From contig OY482855.1 of the NCBI GenBank assembly GCA_960531495.1, positions 4,670,639 through 4,734,638 on the forward strand: a DNA stretch of 64,000 nt, written 5' to 3'. Below are positions 58,517-64,000 of this stretch, piece by piece. The notes below the pieces were generated by a model. That model saw only the letters and a list, made by a program, of their open reading frames with translations. It had not been told where the DNA came from and searched no databases. Both the position numbers and the translations under genes were made by a program. How positions within the stretch are numbered: position 1 is the stretch's first letter; each line of letters starts with the position of its first letter. Source of the stretch: Zeus faber (Eukaryota > Chordata > Actinopteri > Zeiformes > Zeidae).

Positions 58517-59938
58517 CTATTTTTTATAAAAAAAAATATTTAACCTTTATTTAACCAGGAACAGTCTCATTGAGATTAAAAATCCCTTTTACAAGAGCAC
58601 CTGGCCAAGACAGGCAGCACCACAACTAACAGGGTTGCAGGCATAAAGAAATATCTATATCAATTTACAATGAAAATGAAAAAAAATTACAGACTCATAA
58701 ATAATATTCATTGCAAGTCATTAACATCAGGGATCAAACAGGTGCAATATAGCATTACATTTTTTTAGCAGACGCTTTTATCCAAAGCGATTTACAATTA
58801 TTCAAACACCGACAGACGCAGCCATCAGGAGCAATTAGGGGTTAAGTGTCTTGCTCAAGGACACTACAGCCTGGGACCGAACCAGCAACCTTTAGATTAC
58901 TAGACAGCCAGCTCTACATCCTGAGCTACCATCCCTTATATAAATCAGTCAAAACATCTACAGCCAGATGTGCCTGCCTACAAGTCATTTAGAATGACTT
59001 TTAATGCATCCAGTGAGATGAGCCTCCGAAGAATGAGGGAATTTTGCAACTGATTCAAGCAGAGGGAGCAGCATACTTGTGTAGACAGTCCTACACTGAT
59101 ACGTTTCTGCTTCACACAAGATAAGTAAATGAAAATGGCTGCACAATATTGCTGGTTGTCTCAAGATTCAATAAAATAATTTACTACTTTTAGGGCCGCT
59201 AGAGTTGTGCTGTGTTTTTATTTTCCAAAACCTGAGTGAAAAACTCTTTCAGTTGTTCACTCACAAGGCATTTCAGAACCTTAGCCAGGACAGGCAATTC
59301 AGAGATAGGCCTATAATTGTTAACAGTTCACCCCCTTTAAACAGGAAAAGAAAAAAAGGCTGATTTCCATTTAATGTAAGAGGAATTTCGTTTGTGTCCA
59401 AGGAGAGATTAAAAAGATGTATCAAAGGTGGTGCGATAAAATCTGCTTCTAGTTTTAAGAAGTGAAGCTCTGAGTTACCACAGTTGCTGATTTTTTGGTG
59501 TCTAAAAGTTAAAGACTAAAGTCAGACTAGTCAAACAAATACCCAGAGGCACTGAAATACCCATTAAAACAACCAAGCATTTAGGCTTTATAAGAGATTT
59601 TATGTGAATCCTTAACAATGCATGGAGGAAGCTCTATGCCACTTTTATTCCCAGCTAAATATTTAATAGTCTTCCAGATTTTCAAGGGATTGTTTAGATT
59701 GTTTGAAGTTTCAGAGAGGAAATGGTCAGCTTTGGCATTTCAAATTGCAACTGTGCATTCATCGCCCATTTGCCTGAAAAGCAGCCAGTCTGAAGCAAGA
59801 TTTGTTCTCCTGGCTTTTGCCTATGCCACACGACGCTTGTGAAGTGCATTATATATCTGGAATGAACCATGTATTGTTTCGGCATTTTGCTCTGCACTTT
59901 CTGAAGGGAGCATGCTTGTCAACAATTTCAGTAAAACT
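58517..59938 (-). mobile_element. Second LINE family, 5'-truncated, inserted into repeat R1
   Basis: On the - strand the copy starts with 'KHAPFRK'-like and 'NNTWFIPDIYNALHKRR' (about 59930-59830) and 'SDWLLFRQMG' (about 59775), the linker before RT. It continues to 'NNYRPISELPVLAKVLK' near 59325, an RT palm motif, and 'QYCAAIFIYLS' near 59140, where the catalytic Asp of FVDLSKAFD is Tyr or lost. The 3' end GGTTAAATAAAGGTTAAATA lies near 58530, a recognised fish LINE end. Many stops. A SINE interrupts its 3' part. Confidence 0.75.
58757..58937 (-). mobile_element. tRNA-derived SINE
   Basis: On the - strand the head reads GGATGGTAGCTCAGGATGTA then GAGC (tRNA-like A box) and, about 30 bases on, 'GGTTCGGTCCC' (B box). 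The body 'CCTTGAGCAAGACACTTAAC' and tail 'TGGATAAAAGCGTCTGCTAA' are the common teleost SINE body. It lies inside the LINE 58517-59938. Confidence 0.8.
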
Positions 59939-60205
59939 GTTCATCATACCCAGCGAGGTGTAGGGAAGACATAGCCATGATTAATGAGCTACAAATATTG
60001 GAGTGATGAGCTCCAATCCCCCCATTGGGTATAAGAGTAGACCCCAACAGATGGATGCAGGGAGGTGGAGGCAGCAAAGCATGAAGCAAAGCAGATAGGC
60101 CAAGAGTGATTGGCTGTTTAAATAGGCAGGCCAATAAGGATGTGGAAGCATGTGGCATCGTCGAGTTGTCTGACAGAACTAGCTCTGGAAGCTACACCTC
60201 ATTAA
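59939..60205 (+). repeat. Family R1, right piece of the split copy
   Basis: Continues exactly where 58516 left off relative to 18680: 'CAGCGAG', 'GAGTGATGAGCTCCAATCCC', 'CAACAGATGGATGCAGGG', 'GTCGAGTTGTCTGACAGAAC'. Confidence 0.75.
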
Positions 60206-60467
60206 CTTTGCGGCTCAAAGAAGATTATTTGACCTCTTACCGATCCTCATAATTTTCTATACTGCTATAGAGGATAATTAACCTCACAGCCAATGAAGCA
60301 ACATTTCTCTTGCTTTATTATTTTCTGTTAATAAAGTTTTTTTTTTAAATAATGCTTTTTCAGCTCTGAATATCCCAATTTTTGCTACAAAAGTAGTCGC
60401 TTGTAGTGTAGTATCAGTTGTCTTGAATAATAATTATTTCCTTGTGTGTCTGTGTGTGAAGACTCAC

Positions 60468-60596
60468 CATGGCTGACAGACTGTAGCTTGACTGTTTTTG
60501 AGATTTTCTCTTCGTAGTTGGGAGTGCAGGACTTGCGGCTGACTTTGGACTTGAACAGCGTGTTGACCAAGGTGGACTTCCCCAATCCGCTCTGAC
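60468..60596 (-). CDS. septin12: Septin exon with the P-loop (G1)
   Basis: Encodes '(G)QSGLGKSTLVNTLFKSKV' then 'SRKSCTPNYEEKISKTVKLQ' and 'SVSH'. GxxxxGKS is the P-loop that binds the GTP phosphates. The acceptor is TTGCCACAG, the donor GTGAGT. The first Gly is completed by a base from an upstream exon that is not in the window, so the protein start is missing. Confidence 0.95.
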
Positions 60597-62380
60597 CTGT
60601 GGCAAAAAGCGAACCTCCGGTTAACCAATCCTCTTTCTCTCGTTTTCTGCCTGTCTGTCGCCTGTCTGCATTCCTTTATGTTCGATTTTGTCTTAGTCTT
60701 GAGACGACTCCAGTCCATTTCCATTCTCCAAGCTGTATGGAGTTCTTAGTTTTGCACAACCTAGTGGAGGTTTATAATATGACTTCCAGCACGATATATA
60801 TATGTATATGTACACTGTATTTTATTTTATATTACGATACGATAATGTAGTACATTATTAATGCCGGAGGAAATAGGGAAAACCTCACCTTTACGTGTGA
60901 TTGGGAAGTTGATGTAAGGTCATGAGCTCAGAAACTAGATGACAAAATATCACATAATCTCTGGACCATGCATGTTGTTCATTTTTATTTTTTCATTATT
61001 TCATTCATTTCATTACTTCAAATTTTCATATGACATGGCCAGGATGGTTCAACAGAATACATTGACTCCCAACCCAATTGTATGGTGAAACAAAAAAAAA
61101 TAATAAAATAAAATAAAAATGAATGGAAAGTGTAATCAGTCCGCATAACATTTGTTCATTTTATATTCAACGACAAATCCAAAATCAAAAAATATGTGTT
61201 TCGTATTCTATTCTCCTTTCATTCTTTTTTGGATTTGTAATTGGATATAAAATAATGATACACTGTTTCATATTTACAGATGGCTGTAATTTCAAAATGT
61301 ACCATTGACTCATTTTTACATTGTCGCAAATAAGGTTATAGATGTAAATACTTTTAAGTGTGAAAAATATGCCATTGTATTTAACTAGTTATTATTGGGT
61401 TCGTAACTAGTACTCCTCCTTAGTGCACACACATGTCCAACCATGACTGCGTGGACAAGGCGACAGTTATTTGTGTTCATCAAGGAAATCGACTTGACGC
61501 TGTCAGAAGCTAAACTGAGTCATGGGTGCATGCTGCAAGTGGCACACAAACACACAAAGCCAGACAGGTAGATGGAGGAAGTGGCAAAGCAACACACACA
61601 CATTCATTGCAAAACACTTTTTGTTTTGGCAGTACAGGATGCGTCTGTATGTTTGATGTGTGTGTGTGTGTGCGTGTGTGTTTGTGGTAGCATACATACT
61701 TCGCAGGTATACAGTAGGCTTGGGCAATTGGATGAATATATCAACAACTGGCAGTTGTTTTTTTGGATGATTTTTTTCACTATTTCAGTCTATTTAGTTT
61801 GCTAATTTAGTGGTCTGCCTCCTCTGGAATTCAACTCTGCAAATAATGAACCTGTATAGCACGATTTAAAGCGTGCGCAATTCAAAGCAAGGTTAGCTAA
61901 TGAGTGGGACAGAACATGATAAATTTCAATGTAAGCACTGAAAACAAGTATAATATTATTATTATTATTTTAATTGTGGTGAAAAATGGGACAATTTGGT
62001 GGAACATTGGGGATTGAAGGCTATTTGATGGCGATCAGTGATAGATGAAGCAGATTGTCAGCAACCATAGGCTACTAGCTAGTGACAATAATGAAGAGCG
62101 AAAGTGTTTGGGTGTGACTGTGTGCCAAAGGAAACCACCATAACGATTGCCCACTTCTTCTCTCCATACGAAATGCACTTTCCTCATACAAAGAAAAAGA
62201 AATGGATAGACAGGTTGAAAGAGCGGACAAGAATAGAATAACTTCACCAATAGGAACAAATGGTATCCAGTTCGCACTCTTGATGCTTAGATATGTTATT
62301 TAGCAACATCACGTGTGTCACGTGTTTGCAAAGGGAGCTCACGGTTTTCACCTTAACCTTCGATTTCAGTCACAAAAATG
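60597..62380 (-). other. Septin 5' intron, no features apart from simple repeats
   Basis: AT-rich DNA with a short GT run at 61656-61687. No sequence resembling the septin N-terminal exon was found on the - strand up to 64000. Confidence 0.65.
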
Positions 62381-62389
62381 ATTGACACT

Positions 62390-64000
62390 GACGGACATGA
62401 TTGAGTCAACGAACTGAACTCCTTTTATGCGCAGTTTGAGTCTGGCAACAGCACCGCTAGCTCATCAGCTAATTGTAGTTACACCGCTGGGGATGAGCGC
62501 ACATGATCAGTGTCAGAGCATGACGTCAGGAAGGCTCTGATGGGGGTGAACACCAGGAAAGCTGCGGGCCCGAATGGCATATCTGGGTGAGTACTGAAGA
62601 TCTATGCTAACCAGCCTGCCCCGGTGTACACTACAATATTCAACATCTCCCTGGCTGAATCAGTGGTCCCGTCCTGCTTCAAGAGGTCCACCGTCATTCC
62701 TGTCCCGAAGATCGCCTCTCCTGCCTGCCTGAATGACTTCTGTCTGTCCGGTGGCCCTCACCTCGGTGGTCATAAAGTGTTTCGAGAGGCTGATTAAGGT
62801 TTATATCTGCGCCTCCCTCCCCCACACCTTGGACCCATTGCAGTTTGCGTACCAGCAGAACAGATCCACGGTCTCCCAGGTACTGCACACCACGCCTAAG
62901 GTCGGAAGGGGGCCTATGTGAGATTGCTGTTCATTGATTTGATTGATTTGCTGTTCAGCTTTCAATACCATAGTCCCCACCAGACTGGCTGTCAAGCTGA
63001 AGGAGCTTGGACTGAATACTCCGCTGTGTGCCTGGATCCTGGACTTCCTCTCAGCCCGGCCCCAGGTGGTTAGGGTGGGGAAGTACATGTCAAGCTCCCT
63101 CACCCTGAATACAGGATCCCCCCAGGGCTGCGTCCTCAGCCCCCTACTGAACTCCCTGTACACACATGACTGTGTGGCCAGGTCCAGCTCCAATACCATC
63201 ATCAAGTTTGCTGCCGACACTGTTGTCTTGGGCCTGATCACAGACGGCGATGAAAAGGCCTACCGCGAGGAGGTGGCTGACCTGTCATTCTGGTGCCAGG
63301 ACAACAGCCTCCACCTGAACGTCAGCAAAACTAAGGAGCTGATTGTGGACTTTAGGTGAGGATTACAACCGAGGACGCACGCGACCTTGATGATTAATGG
63401 GACTTCTGTCGACAGGGTGAGCAGCTTCAAGTACCTGGGGGTCCACATCACAGAGGATTTCACATGGATTTTACAAACAGACACTCTGGTGAGAAAGGCA
63501 AGGCACCATCTTTACCACCTCAGGCAGCTGAAGAAATTTTGGGTCTCGGTGAGGATCCTCAAGTCCTTCTACTCTGGAGCAGTGGAGAGCATCCTGACAG
63601 GCAACATCACTGGCTGGTTTGGGAACTGTACTGCTCAGGACAGGCAGGCCCTGCAGAGGGTGGTGCGTTCAGCTGAACATACCAATGGAACTACACTCCC
63701 CTCCCTGCAGGACTTATACACCAGGAGGTTTAGTAGCTTAGCCCGTAGGATCATGAAGGATCCTCACCACCCCAACAATGGACTGTTCCAGCTGCTGCGG
63801 TCAGGCAAGCGCCTCCGCAGTCACACAGCGAGAACAGAGAGACTGAGATGGAGTTTTTTCCCACAAGCCATAAGAACTGTCAATGCTGACCTCACCAGGG
63901 GTCCTAACTGAGCCACACACATAGGCTCCACTACCTTACTGTACTGTATGTAGCATACTGTACCACACATTGTGTCACTTTTCAGGGTTGTTCGGTGTTA
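62390..64000 (+). mobile_element. CR1/L2-like LINE copy 3, truncated at the window edge
   Basis: Starts within the linker region ('RKAAGPNGI' near 62557), passes 'SLAESVVPSCFKRSTVIPV' (62647-62704) and the RT, and runs into the TACTGTACTG 3' UTR at the right edge. It belongs to the same family as copies 1 and 2. Lesions include a deletion around 62890-62960 and the loss of a catalytic residue. Confidence 0.88.
62943..63911 (+). pseudogene. LINE reverse transcriptase (copy 3), catalytic Asp lost
   Basis: Two frames, 62943-63359 (stop TGA at 63357) and 63387-63911, cover the palm to the C-terminus. The box that reads FADD in copies 1 and 2 reads '[10 protein letters not shown]' here, replacing the first Asp with Ala, so this copy was enzymatically dead even before the stop codon. 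Confidence 0.88.

Larger units (their letters stand above)
56244..60467 (-). other. Septin intron with layered repeats
   Basis: 4.2 kb. Holds the GT/GA tract (56742-56861), R2 copy B (57690-57965), and the R1/LINE/SINE nest (58455-60205). The interval 56940-57690 shows nothing recognisable. Confidence 0.8.
41306..60596 (-). other. septin12: SEPT3-group septin gene, 3' part (eight coding exons)
   Basis: Exons 60596-60468, 56243-56162, 54854-54717, 54045-53928, 44506-44411, 43742-43646, 43298-43247 and 41471-41306 join in phase through seven GT-AG introns, giving 878 coding bases (about 292 residues and stop). The set covers the GTPase from the P-loop to the C-terminus. 'GRKTKWGIIE', 'AHCEF', 'DLKDLTHNIHYETYR' and 'RLNESN' point to septin 12 rather than 3 or 9. 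There is no C-terminal coiled coil, as expected for the SEPT3 group. Septins bind GTP and assemble into hetero-oligomeric cortical filaments; mammalian SEPT12 is a sperm annulus component. The N-terminal exon(s) lie outside the window. Confidence 0.93.

Noticed and set aside
58860-58937. A genuine tRNA gene on the - strand
   Set aside because: A and B boxes are present, but the sequence does not continue into a closing acceptor stem; the SINE body follows instead.
60597-64000. N-terminal septin exon within the window
   Set aside because: No - strand frame with the expected hydrophobic strand before the P-loop and a donor of matching phase was found.

Overview
The window looks like teleost fish nuclear DNA. 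It holds intron-rich vertebrate genes with GC-rich exons in AT-rich flanks, very dense and long dinucleotide microsatellites, and fish-type transposons: CR1/L2-like LINEs with short tandem 3' tails, DIRS-like elements, a gmr1-type Ty3/gypsy remnant, tRNA-derived SINEs, and hAT- and mariner-like MITEs. The microsatellite density and the gmr1-type element would suit a codfish-like species, but that is only a guess.

Two host genes are supported, arranged convergently. On the + strand, fbxl16 (F-box and leucine-rich repeat protein 16) is complete for coding sequence in six exons between 14795 and 27197. The spliced exons give 508 codons plus stop with every phase consistent. On the - strand lie the last eight coding exons of a SEPT3-group septin, best matched to septin 12 (60596 down to 41306). 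They run from the P-loop to the stop and are all phase-consistent. The N-terminal coding exon was not found here and should lie beyond 64000.

Layout: 1-14778 is upstream or 5' intron sequence of fbxl16, with microsatellites, a Tc1-like transposase relic, LINE tails, a 21-bp minisatellite and a hAT-like MITE. 14779-27197 is fbxl16, with a LINE copy in its fourth intron (between exons at 23156 and 26439). 27198-41305 is the inter-gene stretch, with putative 3' UTRs, a DIRS-like element with inverted terminal units (33776-37065), a SINE and a 575-bp TG/CTG repeat. 41306-64000 is the septin gene. Its 9.4-kb intron (53927-44507) holds an almost full-length LINE, a gmr1-type element (gag, integrase, RT, RNase H in that order) and a second DIRS-like fragment. 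Its first visible intron holds a LINE that split an older repeat and was itself entered by a SINE. A further LINE runs off the right edge.

No wholly new system was recognised. The points most worth a second look are: UG-repeat tracts in transcript sense touching splice sites in both genes; the Ty1/copia-like domain order of a Ty3/gypsy element with a SCAN-like capsid; the paired DIRS remnants with long perfect palindromes; and the layered insertions at 58.4-60.2 kb. All coding predictions were made by eye from reading frames, splice signals and remembered family features. No alignment or database search was run.
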